A DNA stretch of 64,000 nucleotides, from positions 16,409 to 80,408 of the forward strand of contig JAITFE010000020.1 of NCBI GenBank assembly GCA_031281585.1, written 5' to 3'. This stretch comes from Bifidobacteriaceae bacterium. GTDB lineage: Bacteria; Actinomycetota; Actinomycetes; Actinomycetales; WQXJ01. Under the pieces are notes generated by a model, which ran no database searches, was not told the DNA's origin, and worked only from the letters and a program-made list of their open reading frames with translations. The position numbers and the translations under genes are program-made. This document shows positions 1 to 8,127 of the stretch, piece after piece (the first letter of the stretch is position 1; every line of letters starts with the position of its first letter).

Positions 1-657
1 GTTCCCGCAGAAGTCGGCCGTGCGATCGCGAAGGACGCGACCTGGCGGGGGCTTTTCGTGGACCCGGCGTCGGGGCGCCCTGTGTGGCAGTCGGAGAGGA
101 GATTCCGGGCTGGAATGGTGTTCGGGGCGGTCTCCGGACAGAGGGCTGGTGCGGGGCCGCCTCAGAACGGTCCGGAGGCGGGTCTCGAACACGCCTGTGG
201 GACCAACGGCGATCAAGCCCACAGCGGTTGCTGTTGCGGCGGGGAAGGGGGCGGAAGCTCCCCGCCGGGCACGGGATCGGAGTCTGCGATGGCGGCGGTC
301 GGCGTCAACCCGTGGGGCGAGGCGAAAGACTGGCCCATGGAGGTGGAGGCGAACAACGCTTACTCGCCCGGCGCGCGGCTGCGCCGGTGGCTGGCGGTGC
401 GTCAACCCACCTGCGCGAACCCGGCCTGCGGGCGCAAACACGCTGGTTGCGAGGTCGACCACATAGACCCCTACGACCCGTCGTCCCCGGCCGAGGACCA
501 GACGGTTCTCGCCAACCTGCAGCACTTGACCAAGGGATGCCACGAATTGAAGACGCATTTCGGCTGGGATTACGGGCGCGACCCGGAGACCGGGATAACG
601 ACCATCACGACCCCGCTCGGGTTCGTCTACCAACGCCAACCCGATCGGCTCGCTTGA
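1..657 (+). CDS. DUF222/HNH endonuclease, C-terminal part (5' truncated)
   Basis: The reading frame is open from base 1, so the gene begins upstream of the window; 218 residues are visible. It opens with VPAEVGRAIAKDATWRGL and FVDPASG, the usual end of the DUF222 region that precedes an HNH domain in many actinobacterial proteins. The HNH part lies near residues 125-190: a CANPACGRKHAGC cysteine pair, then EVDHIDPY, an Asn-containing NLQHLTKGCH and a final ELKTH. These supply the Cys2, D-H, N and H positions of an HNH fold. Such proteins occur in many copies in actinobacterial genomes and are often linked to mobile or 13E12-repeat-like elements; their biological role is poorly defined. Family is confident, function is not. 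Confidence 0.85.
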   Translation, partial: VPAEVGRAIAKDATWRGLFVDPASGRPVWQSERRFRAGMVFGAVSGQRAGAGPPQNGPEAGLEHACGTNGDQAHSGCCCGGEGGGSSPPGTGSESAMAAVGVNPWGEAKDWPMEVEANNAYSPGARLRRWLAVRQPTCANPACGRKHAGCEVDHIDPYDPSSPAEDQTVLANLQHLTKGCHELKTHFGWDYGRDPETGITTITTPLGFVYQRQPDRLA

Positions 658-658
658 C

Positions 659-1225
659 CTAGCAGTTCCAGTTGATCTTGGCGGGGTTTGGCTCGTTCTC
701 CACGGCGATTGATCGGAGGGCCGCTTCCATCTTGGCGCATTCCCGCGCGGCGATGCCGTCGTAGACGTCGGCGGCCTGGTCCAGGCCCACCTGGTCGTAC
801 GCGACGGCTGCGGCGCCGTAGAACGCCATCCCGAGGGAGTGAGTCGGGGCGTGGATCGAGCCGGCCGCTTGGCCAATCGCGCGGGCGGCGGCCTGAGCCG
901 CCGTATCGGAGTCCAACTCGCGGGCCGCCGCGTGGCACTCGCCGAGGATGATCTTCTTGACTTCGGGCAGTTTGAGCTGTCCCGCTATCCAGGCGCGGGA
1001 GGCGGCTATGGCGTGCGCGGGCCGGCTGTCGCCGGGACGGCGCCGCTCGTAGATCGGCAAGATGCGAACCTCGGCGTAATCCAGGCACCAGCTCATCAGC
1101 GTCGGCTTGCTCTGCGTCTCGATCAGTCGCATCAGGGAGACGATGTACGGCGAGTCGACGGCCCCAAGCGTCTTGCGCGGCTTTGGCATCCGTAAAGCAT
1201 CCCATCCCGATTTGGCACACGCCAT
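659..1225 (-). CDS. Imm-5-like putative immunity protein
   Basis: A 188-residue, alanine-rich helical protein. The central part, with ERRRPGDSRPAHAIAASRAW, then a run of Ala-rich helices (DSDTAAQAAARAIGQAAGS, then IHAPTHSLGMAFYGAAAVAY), matches the pattern I know from proteins annotated 'putative immunity protein, Imm-5-like'. That name comes from polymorphic-toxin neighbourhood analysis; many members, like this one, have no toxin beside them. It converges with the HNH gene (1 base between stop codons) and is divergent from the K+ channel 17 bases away. The start is uncertain: ATG at 1225 is the longest choice and an in-frame ATG at 1189 is a good alternative; neither has a strong ribosome site. 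Confidence 0.6.
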   Translation of the reverse strand: MACAKSGWDALRMPKPRKTLGAVDSPYIVSLMRLIETQSKPTLMSWCLDYAEVRILPIYERRRPGDSRPAHAIAASRAWIAGQLKLPEVKKIILGECHAAARELDSDTAAQAAARAIGQAAGSIHAPTHSLGMAFYGAAAVAYDQVGLDQAADVYDGIAARECAKMEAALRSIAVENEPNPAKINWNC

Positions 1226-1242
1226 GGCAGTAGCATCTGACC

Positions 1243-1992
1243 GTGAAACGCCTGGTGTATTCCGTGATCAAGGATCGCCCTGACACAGCCGCAGGCAGGA
1301 TCTTCAGTGTTTCGATGTCTGCGCTGATTCTTGTGAACGTGGTTTTTGTGCTCTTGGACACCATGAGGCAGCAGCCGGCGACGTTGGCTGCGGCGTCAAG
1401 GGTCGTGGAAGTTGTCTCTGTGGGCATCTTCAGCGTTGAGTACTTGTTGAGACTGTGGACAGCGGATCTTCTCTATCCCGATTCGAGTCCCGCCTTGGCG
1501 AGGTTCCGCTATGTGCGGTCCGGTATGGCCGTCATTGACCTGGTATCCATCCTGCCGTTCTACTTGGCCACGTTGATGCTGGTGGATCTGCGGATTCTTC
1601 GGGTGTTGCGTTTGGTTCGCCTGGCTCGGGTGTTCAAGCTCGGACGGTACTTCGAAGGGCTTGCGACGGTGGGGCGGGTGCTCAGGAAGTCGGCTCCTTC
1701 GCTCGCCTCGTCAATTTCGGTGGTTGTGCTGTTGATGATCGTCGCGTCGGTGTTGGAGTACTACGCCGAGAACCGTTCGCAGCCGGAACTTTTCGATTCG
1801 GCCTTCGCCGCGTTGTGGTGGGCGGTGGCGACTATCACGACGGTTGGATACGGGGACGTGTATCCGGTGACGCCCGTCGGGCAGGTGATCGGCGCGGTGA
1901 TCGCGTTGCTGGGCGTGGCGCTGGTGGCCATTCCGACAGGCATAATCAGCGCCGGTTTCGTGGAGGAGCGGGCCTCGGGGCCCAGACCCTGA
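1243..1992 (+). CDS. Voltage-gated potassium channel (six-TM, KvAP/ion_trans type)
   Basis: A 249-residue membrane protein with the full six-segment layout of a prokaryotic Kv channel. S1 is near residues 23-42 and the S4 voltage sensor near 120-140 carries regularly spaced arginines (LRILRVLRLVRLARVFKLGR). The pore helix and filter are at about 195-208 with the K+ signature TTVGYGD, followed by an S6 helix (VIGAVIALLGVALVAIPTGI). It probably acts as a tetramer in the cytoplasmic membrane, passing K+ on depolarisation. No cytoplasmic RCK domain is present. The start is GTG, the first codon of a conserved MKRLVYSVIKD-like N terminus. It stands alone, convergent with the lyase operon. Confidence 0.9.
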   Translation: MKRLVYSVIKDRPDTAAGRIFSVSMSALILVNVVFVLLDTMRQQPATLAAASRVVEVVSVGIFSVEYLLRLWTADLLYPDSSPALARFRYVRSGMAVIDLVSILPFYLATLMLVDLRILRVLRLVRLARVFKLGRYFEGLATVGRVLRKSAPSLASSISVVVLLMIVASVLEYYAENRSQPELFDSAFAALWWAVATITTVGYGDVYPVTPVGQVIGAVIALLGVALVAIPTGIISAGFVEERASGPRP

Positions 1993-2019
1993 CGGCGCGG
2001 CCCAGTTGCTGGAAACGGG

Positions 2020-3552
2020 TCACTGATCGTCGTCGGCGGCGTTCTGCGCGGCTGTGCGGAGGGCTGCCACCACGCGGTCGACTGTCTCCGCGGTGCTGGC
2101 CGACGCGTCGGCGGCGGCGCGGGTTTCCTCGGCGAGGGCTCCGACCTGGCCGCCAAGGACGGGGGAGCCTTGTTCCGAGGCGATCACGCCGACCGCGACC
2201 AGCGCCTCAATGGCGAGTAACCGCTCGAGGTGGTCTAGCGCGTGATCGGCCAACTGGGCGGCGCTGTAGGCCAGTGACGAATGGTCTTCCACGCCGTCGC
2301 CGACTGGGGAGCCGGCGAGGGTTACGGGGGCCGCCGCCTGCGTGATTCGGGCGGCTTCGGCGGAGGCGGTTTGAGCCAGGATGAAGGGGACTGAGAAGGT
2401 CCCCGGCGCGGCAGCCGCCGCCATCTGAGCGGCCAGCTCGACGCCCGACCTGAGGCGTTTGATCTGCAGCGCGACCCGTCGCTCGGCCAAGATGGCGACG
2501 TGGGCGAACGCCACCCGCAGCGCTTCCAGGCTGATCGCGAGGCCGACTATGGAGAAGTTCCCGTTTGAGACGAAAGCCCGCCTGGAAGCGTCCAGATAGG
2601 GGTTGTCGGGAGAACTCGCCAGTTCCGCGGCCACGGCCGTCTCAAGCGCGGCAAGTTGATCAAGCAGCGCGCCATGGACTTGGGGCACGGTGCGCAGCGA
2701 TATGGGGTCCTGAATTGAGGACGGCGGGCGTTTTCCCTGGGCCAGGTCGCCGCCGGCCAACGCCGCGCGCAGCCGCCGGCCTGAGGTCTGCTGGCCTTGC
2801 AATGGACGGGCGGCCAGAGCGGCCGAGTCCAAAGGGCTGAGGTTCGCGCCCAGCGCGTCGAAGCTGAGAGCCGCGACCAGGTCCGCGCCGAGGGCCGCGC
2901 GGGCGGCTCTTTGTTGGAGAAGCGCGGCGGCGGCGATCGAAACGGCGTTGGCGGCGACTAAAGCCAGGGCGTCTTTAGGCCCGAGCCGGAGTGGCGCGAG
3001 CCCCCGAGCCCGCAGCGCTTGGGCGCCCGGCAGCGGCGAGTCCGGGCCGGGGATCCACGCCGATCCTTCGCCGAGGAGGACCTGGCCGATCGCGGCCAGT
3101 TGGGAAAGGTCCCCGGCGCTGATGGTCCCGTCGGCCGGGATCACCGGAATGACGTCGCGGTTCAACAGCTCCACCAGCGCGTTGAACAGCCCAAGGGAGG
3201 CGCCCGAGCCGCCCCGCGAAAGGGTGGCCAGCCGGACTAAGATGGCGGCACGCGCCATCCGCTTGGGCAACGGCGGCCCGATCGCGGCCGCGTGCGAAGC
3301 GATCACGAAACGCTGGAACTCCTCTTCGCGGTCGTCCGGAATTTGACTGTCCCGGAGCGGCCCAAGCCCCCGGTTGAGGCCGTAGACCGGCACGCCTCCC
3401 GCCAGCGCCTCTTCGACCACCGCGCGTTCTGCCGCCAGACGCTCCCGGACGCCGGGATCAACCCGTACGGGCGCTCCGTCGGCGACGCGCGCCACGTCGC
3501 TCGGCCTCAGTTGTCCGCCGATGCCGACCGGGCCCTTGTCGGGTCCGCTCAC
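2020..3552 (-). CDS. HAL/PAL-family lyase lacking MIO motif; candidate ergothionase
   Basis: A 510-residue member of the aromatic amino acid ammonia-lyase fold. Landmarks are YGLNRGLG (like YGINTGFG), QDPISLRTVPQVHGALLD (like QDPYSLRCVPQVHG), SNGNF and EDHSSL. The tripeptide that forms the MIO electrophile, normally Ala-Ser-Gly in GASGDL, reads Ser-Ala-Gly here (TISAGDL, codons AGC GCC GGG), and the catalytic Tyr of QDPY is Ile. MIO cannot form in the usual way. Ergothionase is, from memory, a MIO-free member of this family that eliminates trimethylamine from ergothioneine to give thiourocanate. A urocanase and a DUF917 protein in the same operon support that role. GTG start overlaps the upstream stop (GTGA). 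Family certain, substrate inferred. Confidence 0.7.
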   Translation of the reverse strand: MSGPDKGPVGIGGQLRPSDVARVADGAPVRVDPGVRERLAAERAVVEEALAGGVPVYGLNRGLGPLRDSQIPDDREEEFQRFVIASHAAAIGPPLPKRMARAAILVRLATLSRGGSGASLGLFNALVELLNRDVIPVIPADGTISAGDLSQLAAIGQVLLGEGSAWIPGPDSPLPGAQALRARGLAPLRLGPKDALALVAANAVSIAAAALLQQRAARAALGADLVAALSFDALGANLSPLDSAALAARPLQGQQTSGRRLRAALAGGDLAQGKRPPSSIQDPISLRTVPQVHGALLDQLAALETAVAAELASSPDNPYLDASRRAFVSNGNFSIVGLAISLEALRVAFAHVAILAERRVALQIKRLRSGVELAAQMAAAAAPGTFSVPFILAQTASAEAARITQAAAPVTLAGSPVGDGVEDHSSLAYSAAQLADHALDHLERLLAIEALVAVGVIASEQGSPVLGGQVGALAEETRAAADASASTAETVDRVVAALRTAAQNAADDDQ

Positions 3553-4664
3553 CGTTCGTCCGCCCGGTAAGGCGCACCCGGCCCCAGCACGGGGTCAAGG
3601 TATTCCAAGAAACCGATCCCCATGATCTGCTCGCATTCGGCGAGCCCGGCTCGGTCGATTGACGAACTGGAGACGGGCAGGCGCCCGGCCGGCGAAACCA
3701 GCAGCACAACGTCTTGGCCGCCGCGGGCCGCGTCCTTGACGGCCAGTCCTTCGCCGTTGGCCTTGTCGATCACCACAATTGTGTCCGGATACGTCGCCAC
3801 GCGTCCGTTTGCGTTTTCCACCGCCATGTACTCGTTGAGATAGCTCACGGTGTGCTCGCCGATCCGGAAGGCTCCTCGGTCCCAACCGCCGGTGGTGCGG
3901 GTTCGCTTGGCGATCCGCAGTGGCCCCGCGTCTATGATGTCGGCCTTCAGACGGGCGGCGACGGCCTCGACGGCCGCATCGGCTCCGAACGGGCGGGCCG
4001 CTTCGAGGTCTTTCCCAAGGTCGAGGGCCAGTGAGATCGCGCCGTGGGCGGCATGCCGCTTGACCCAGTCCAGTTCCACCGGGTTGCGGGCGGAGGCGAT
4101 GAAACCACCTGTTCGGACGGAGATGTCGCGCAACACGTCATCGACGGTGTTGAGGTTGCCGCGGTTGACCGAAAGGAAGCGACCGTGGCGAGCCCGGTTG
4201 CCGCCGGCGACAACTTGGATCGATTCGTAGCCGGGGCGTTCCGCCAGGCCCAGGCCGCCCAGTTTGCCGGTCGGGTGGGCGCGGACGTCTCCGGCGCAGT
4301 CGAGCACCCTCAGTCCGAGCGCCGCAGCTTGAATCCAGCCGTTGAGCGTTGTCGAATAGCCGTTCTGAGCCGTCATGACCGCTCCGATTGGAACGTCGGC
4401 CACCTTGATCAACTCTTGCAGCGCGTGGATGTAGTCGATGGGTTGGATCTCCCAGTGCTTTGACGCGGGCGCCCCGATGGCGGTGACGGTGGCCACCCAG
4501 GTGTCTGAGGCCAATTCCTCGGCCGAGGCGAGCACCGGATGGCTGAGGCTGGTCGCCAGCGATCCCATCAATTCGCCGTGGTGTTTCCAACCGCCGCCGC
4601 CACAGGCCAGGACGCCGCCTCCCAGGACTGCGTGGCGGGCGTCGGTTTCGGTCAATTCGCGCAT
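3549..4664 (-). CDS. DUF917 protein (S-methyl-thiohydantoin desulfurase type)
   Basis: A 371-residue DUF917 protein. The N terminus (MRELTETDARHAVLGGGVLACGGGG) has the glycine-rich opening of the family, and the C-terminal half ends in a beta-rich region with SPAGRLPVSSSSIDRAG. As I recall, Pfam now names these domains S-Me-THD after S-methyl thiohydantoin desulfurase, an enzyme of thiohydantoin breakdown; older notes link the family to hydantoinases. Between a MIO-less lyase and a urocanase homologue, it would act on the thiohydantoin-propionate formed by thiourocanate hydration. The ATG at 4664 is preferred over the longer open frame because GGAGGA lies just upstream; it overlaps the urocanase stop by 13 bases. 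Substrate is inferred. Confidence 0.75.
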   Translation of the reverse strand: MRELTETDARHAVLGGGVLACGGGGWKHHGELMGSLATSLSHPVLASAEELASDTWVATVTAIGAPASKHWEIQPIDYIHALQELIKVADVPIGAVMTAQNGYSTTLNGWIQAAALGLRVLDCAGDVRAHPTGKLGGLGLAERPGYESIQVVAGGNRARHGRFLSVNRGNLNTVDDVLRDISVRTGGFIASARNPVELDWVKRHAAHGAISLALDLGKDLEAARPFGADAAVEAVAARLKADIIDAGPLRIAKRTRTTGGWDRGAFRIGEHTVSYLNEYMAVENANGRVATYPDTIVVIDKANGEGLAVKDAARGGQDVVLLVSPAGRLPVSSSSIDRAGLAECEQIMGIGFLEYLDPVLGPGAPYRADER

Positions 4665-6421
4665 GGCTGTTCCTCCAGGTGTCGGTCGGGGCAGAGGAAG
4701 ACGGTGGACGTTTGGCCCGTCTCGCCGCCCCGCTGAATTGATAGGTGCGACTCCGGGTAGCCGGCGGCGGCGTGGCGCAGCACGCCCAGACCGGTGTCCG
4801 CGTCGAGACAGCGGCCCAGCCGTTCGGCCGTGTCGTCCCGTCCGTCGGCGATAATCGTCATCCCGGCCGATTGCATCCACCCGGAATAGCCGCCCCCGCC
4901 GGAGTGGATCGCGACCAGGTCGGCGCCGGTCGCGGACAGCGCCATGGCGTCAAGCAACGGAAAGTCGGCGACTCCGTCCGAACCGTCCCGCATCCCTTCC
5001 GTGCCGATCCGGGGATGGGTCATGCCCGCGGCGTCCAAATGGTCGCGCGTGAACGCGACCGGCGCGGTCAACTCGCCGGTTCCGACCAAGCTGTTGGCGG
5101 CTCGCGCGAGCGCCGAGCGTTCGCCGTGGCCAAGCCAACACGACCGGGCCGGCAGGCCCTGGATCGGGACGTGTTGTTGGGCGAGCGCGAGCCAGCGGGC
5201 GACTTCAGGACGCCGCGGGAAGAGCGACGCGGCGAGGCGGTCCATTCGCGCCAGGTCCTCCAACGCGCCCGAGAGGCAGACCCACCGGAACGGTCCAATC
5301 CCGCGCGCGAACAGGGGCCGCAAGTACCCCTCCATGAATCCGGGTATCCGCCAGATGGATTCCGCTGCCGGGCCGCCCGGATGGGCCGCGGCCTGAACAC
5401 GCAGGTTGTTGCCGTTCTCGAAGACGACGCAGCCCGCTTGGGCGAGTTCCAACATGGCCTGGACCTGTTCGGCGATGGACGCCCGCGCGTCCCGCTCCAC
5501 CCTCTCCGGGTTGGTTTCGCGTTCGCGGAGCCAGCGGGCGAAGCTGTATCCCTGGGGCAGGTAGCCGTACCGGGCGTCATGGGCGGCGGTCTGGTCGGTG
5601 ACGATGGACGGCAGGCGGGCAAGGCCGTTCGCGCGGGAGGCCACGGCGGCGAAGACGTCGGCCGCGTTGGCGACCAAGGCGATCTGCGGCGCCGCGCCGC
5701 CGGCGTCCAACCCCTGGAAGAGCGCTGTGAGGGCCTGGTCCAGGTTGTCGGTCACAAGGTCGACAATCCTGGCCCTTTCGGCTCGACCGGCCTTCGCGCC
5801 GTCGGCTTCCACCACGATCGAGGCCAGGTCCGCCATGCGCGCGCTGATGGGCTGCGAAGAGCCCATGCCGCCAAGCCCGGACGTCAGCAGCCACCGTCCT
5901 GCCAGGGCTTGGCTCTCCAGGCCGGGCGTGGCGCCGAAATGGCGCCGGGCCACAGTTCCGAGCAGTTCGTAGGTTCCCTGCAAGACGCCTTGCCGGCCGA
6001 TGTACTGCCAGGCGCCGGCGGTCAGTCCGCCCCACATGGTCTGACCCTTGGCCGCGCGTTCGTAGAACCTCTCCGGCGTTGACCAGCGCCCAACTGTGTT
6101 GTTGACGGCGGACATCACCGCCGGCGCGTGGGTTCCGGTCTTGATCACGCCGACCGCCTGGCCGGATTGCAGCACCAAGGTCTCGTCCTCGCCCAGGTCC
6201 AGCAGGGCGCGGGCGATCAGGGCCGCCGCGGGCCAGGACCGGGCCGCCTTGCCAAGGGAGGCGTAAACAATCAGCTCGTCCGGGTTCTCCCCAACCTCGA
6301 GGACGTTTTCGAACATCCGCAGCAGGCCCTCGGCGCGCCAGTTGCGCGCGCGCAGTGTCGGTCCGCGACCAGCCTGGTACGGACCGCCCGGCCCGGCCAA
6401 GAGAAAGCTCGCCTGGCTCAT
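4652..6421 (-). CDS. Urocanase-family hydratase (candidate thiourocanate hydratase)
   Basis: 589 residues, the normal size for urocanate hydratase. Family blocks are clear: GLGGMGSSQPI near the NAD+ site, QGLPARSCWLG with the conserved cysteine, FTRDHLDAAGM, GMRDGSDGVADFPLLDAM and LRHAAAGYPESHLSI. Canonical HHGGGVGMG is here HSGGGGYSG, a visible change in the active-site region. Urocanases use NAD+ as an electrophile to hydrate urocanate to imidazolone propionate. No imidazolonepropionase or formimidoylglutamate hydrolase lies nearby, and the partner lyase lacks MIO, so thiourocanate is the more likely substrate than urocanate. ATG overlaps the exporter stop (ATGA). Confident in family, moderate in substrate. 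Confidence 0.85.
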   Translation of the reverse strand: MSQASFLLAGPGGPYQAGRGPTLRARNWRAEGLLRMFENVLEVGENPDELIVYASLGKAARSWPAAALIARALLDLGEDETLVLQSGQAVGVIKTGTHAPAVMSAVNNTVGRWSTPERFYERAAKGQTMWGGLTAGAWQYIGRQGVLQGTYELLGTVARRHFGATPGLESQALAGRWLLTSGLGGMGSSQPISARMADLASIVVEADGAKAGRAERARIVDLVTDNLDQALTALFQGLDAGGAAPQIALVANAADVFAAVASRANGLARLPSIVTDQTAAHDARYGYLPQGYSFARWLRERETNPERVERDARASIAEQVQAMLELAQAGCVVFENGNNLRVQAAAHPGGPAAESIWRIPGFMEGYLRPLFARGIGPFRWVCLSGALEDLARMDRLAASLFPRRPEVARWLALAQQHVPIQGLPARSCWLGHGERSALARAANSLVGTGELTAPVAFTRDHLDAAGMTHPRIGTEGMRDGSDGVADFPLLDAMALSATGADLVAIHSGGGGYSGWMQSAGMTIIADGRDDTAERLGRCLDADTGLGVLRHAAAGYPESHLSIQRGGETGQTSTVFLCPDRHLEEQPCAN

Positions 6422-8127
6422 ACGGAATCACCGGCGCCGCTGTGCGCCAAGACGAGGTCGCGGTAGGGGCCGTCGAGCTGCTCAAGCCGGTCGGGCGGCC
6501 CGTCCTGAACCACCCGGCCGCCGCTCACAACGACCACCCGTCCCATCCTGGCCGCGGTGGCCATCCTGTGCACGATGACGACGATCGTCCGGTCGGGCGG
6601 TTGGGCGGCGAGCAGGGCGTCCACCGCTTGGGCGGTGCGGGCGTCGACCTCTCCGGTCGCCTCATCCAGTATCAGCACGGCCGGGTTGAGCAGCAAAGCC
6701 CGTCCCAGCGAAACCAGTTGGCGCTGGCCGGCTGACAAGCGCGGCCGGGCTTTGGCCACCACCTCCCGTGACAGGCCCAATCCGACTAGCTGGTCCACCA
6801 TGGCGTCGACTTTGTCGGGGCTCGCGCCAGACAACGCCAGGTTCTCGCGCACGGACCCCTCGAAGACATGGCCCTCCGACCACACGGCGCCGATCCGCTC
6901 TCGGATGGGCTCTTCCCCAATGCCGGCCAGGTCGACCCCGGCGAAGGTGATGGCTCCGGCCGTGGGGCGGATGGCCCGAGCCAACAGCCGCGCCAAAGTG
7001 GTTTTGCCCGCCCCGCTCGCGCCGACCAAGGCAAGTCGATCGCCGCTCGGGATGGTCAAGTCGCAGTCGACGACGGCTGGCGGCAAGTCCGGGCCGTAGG
7101 CGTACGTCACCCCCTCGACGCGGAGGGCGCCGGCGGCCGGCAAACTGGCCGTGTCCTCCACAGGCGACGGCACGGCATCGTCCCTGAGCAGCCAAAGCGC
7201 GCGGCCGAAAGCGGAACGGGCGGCCTGCGCCTGGGCGACCACATGGGTGAGCGACTGGATTGGCTCGAAAAAGCTGCCCACGTACAGCACGAATCCGACC
7301 ACTTCTCCGACGGACATCAGGCCAGCCTGGGACAGCCAGGCCCCGCCCAGGATGACGGGCACGTAGGCGCCCACGCCCAGAGCGTCAATGCCGGCTGAAT
7401 AGACGGCCGCGAGGTCGTTGCTGCCGACGGCGGCGGCCAACCGGCGGTCGTCGCGCGCGGCGAATCGCTTCACCTGCTCCAACCCCCGCCCAAGGCGCCG
7501 GGAGACGGATATCCCGTGGATGCCCTCGTTTAGCTCGGCCGTCGCCAAGGCGATCGCGGACCTCAACTCGTCGTTGGCGACCCGCGCGCGGCGCAAGAAG
7601 GCCCGCGTCGCCGCTATCACCACCGGGATGGCCAGGGCGAACACGGCGCCGGCCAGGATTGGCGACAAGATGAACAAGAACACCGTGGTGATCAGGAGGA
7701 TCAACGCGTTGTTGGCGGACAGCAGCAGTCCCATGCGGGTGAAGATCGCGATGATCTCAACATCGGACGTGAGGCGGGAGATTGTGGCGCCGTCCGCCTC
7801 TCGGCGACGGTCATGCGGGTCGAGCCGCAAGGCGCGCGTGAAGAGGCGACGGCGCAAACGGGCGACGGCGGTCTCGCTGGCGGTCGCCGCGAGCCGGGTT
7901 TGAGCCGCGGAAAGGACCGTTCCGACCACGTTGAGGACCAAGTAGCCGATCGCCAAGGCCCCGGCCATTCTCAGGCCGCCGCCGCCAAGGGCGTTGTCGA
8001 CCGCGCGGGCGATCAGCAAGGGGCCGGTCTGGACGGCGGCGACCGTCAGAACGCCCAGTGCGGCGAAACCGGCCAGACGCCATTTCAGGCCTGCCAACAG
8101 CGTTTTCGCCAGGGCGCGCCCGGTCAT
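6418..8127 (-). CDS. ABC exporter half-transporter, catalytic NBD
   Basis: 569 residues with a six-helix exporter-type membrane domain (about 1-310) fused to a nucleotide-binding domain (about 340-560). Walker A is GASGAGKTT, the signature LSAGQRQLVSLGRALL and Walker B LILDEATGEVD with the catalytic Glu. Together with the next gene upstream it should form a heterodimeric exporter in the plasma membrane. It is translationally coupled on both sides (ATGA overlaps) to the partner subunit and to the urocanase. An exporter inside a catabolic operon is odd: it could expel a toxic intermediate or product, or serve uptake of an unidentified conjugate. The substrate is unknown. Confidence 0.88.
   Translation of the reverse strand: MTGRALAKTLLAGLKWRLAGFAALGVLTVAAVQTGPLLIARAVDNALGGGGLRMAGALAIGYLVLNVVGTVLSAAQTRLAATASETAVARLRRRLFTRALRLDPHDRRREADGATISRLTSDVEIIAIFTRMGLLLSANNALILLITTVFLFILSPILAGAVFALAIPVVIAATRAFLRRARVANDELRSAIALATAELNEGIHGISVSRRLGRGLEQVKRFAARDDRRLAAAVGSNDLAAVYSAGIDALGVGAYVPVILGGAWLSQAGLMSVGEVVGFVLYVGSFFEPIQSLTHVVAQAQAARSAFGRALWLLRDDAVPSPVEDTASLPAAGALRVEGVTYAYGPDLPPAVVDCDLTIPSGDRLALVGASGAGKTTLARLLARAIRPTAGAITFAGVDLAGIGEEPIRERIGAVWSEGHVFEGSVRENLALSGASPDKVDAMVDQLVGLGLSREVVAKARPRLSAGQRQLVSLGRALLLNPAVLILDEATGEVDARTAQAVDALLAAQPPDRTIVVIVHRMATAARMGRVVVVSGGRVVQDGPPDRLEQLDGPYRDLVLAHSGAGDSV

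Noticed and set aside
1..657. Prophage or transposon at the left edge because of the HNH domain
   Set aside because: DUF222/HNH proteins are common chromosomal paralogues in actinobacteria and no integrase, transposase or inverted repeat is nearby.
2020..6421. Classical histidine utilisation (hut) operon
   Set aside because: The lyase lacks the MIO motif and no imidazolonepropionase, formimidoylglutamase or related gene is present; DUF917 points to thiohydantoin chemistry.
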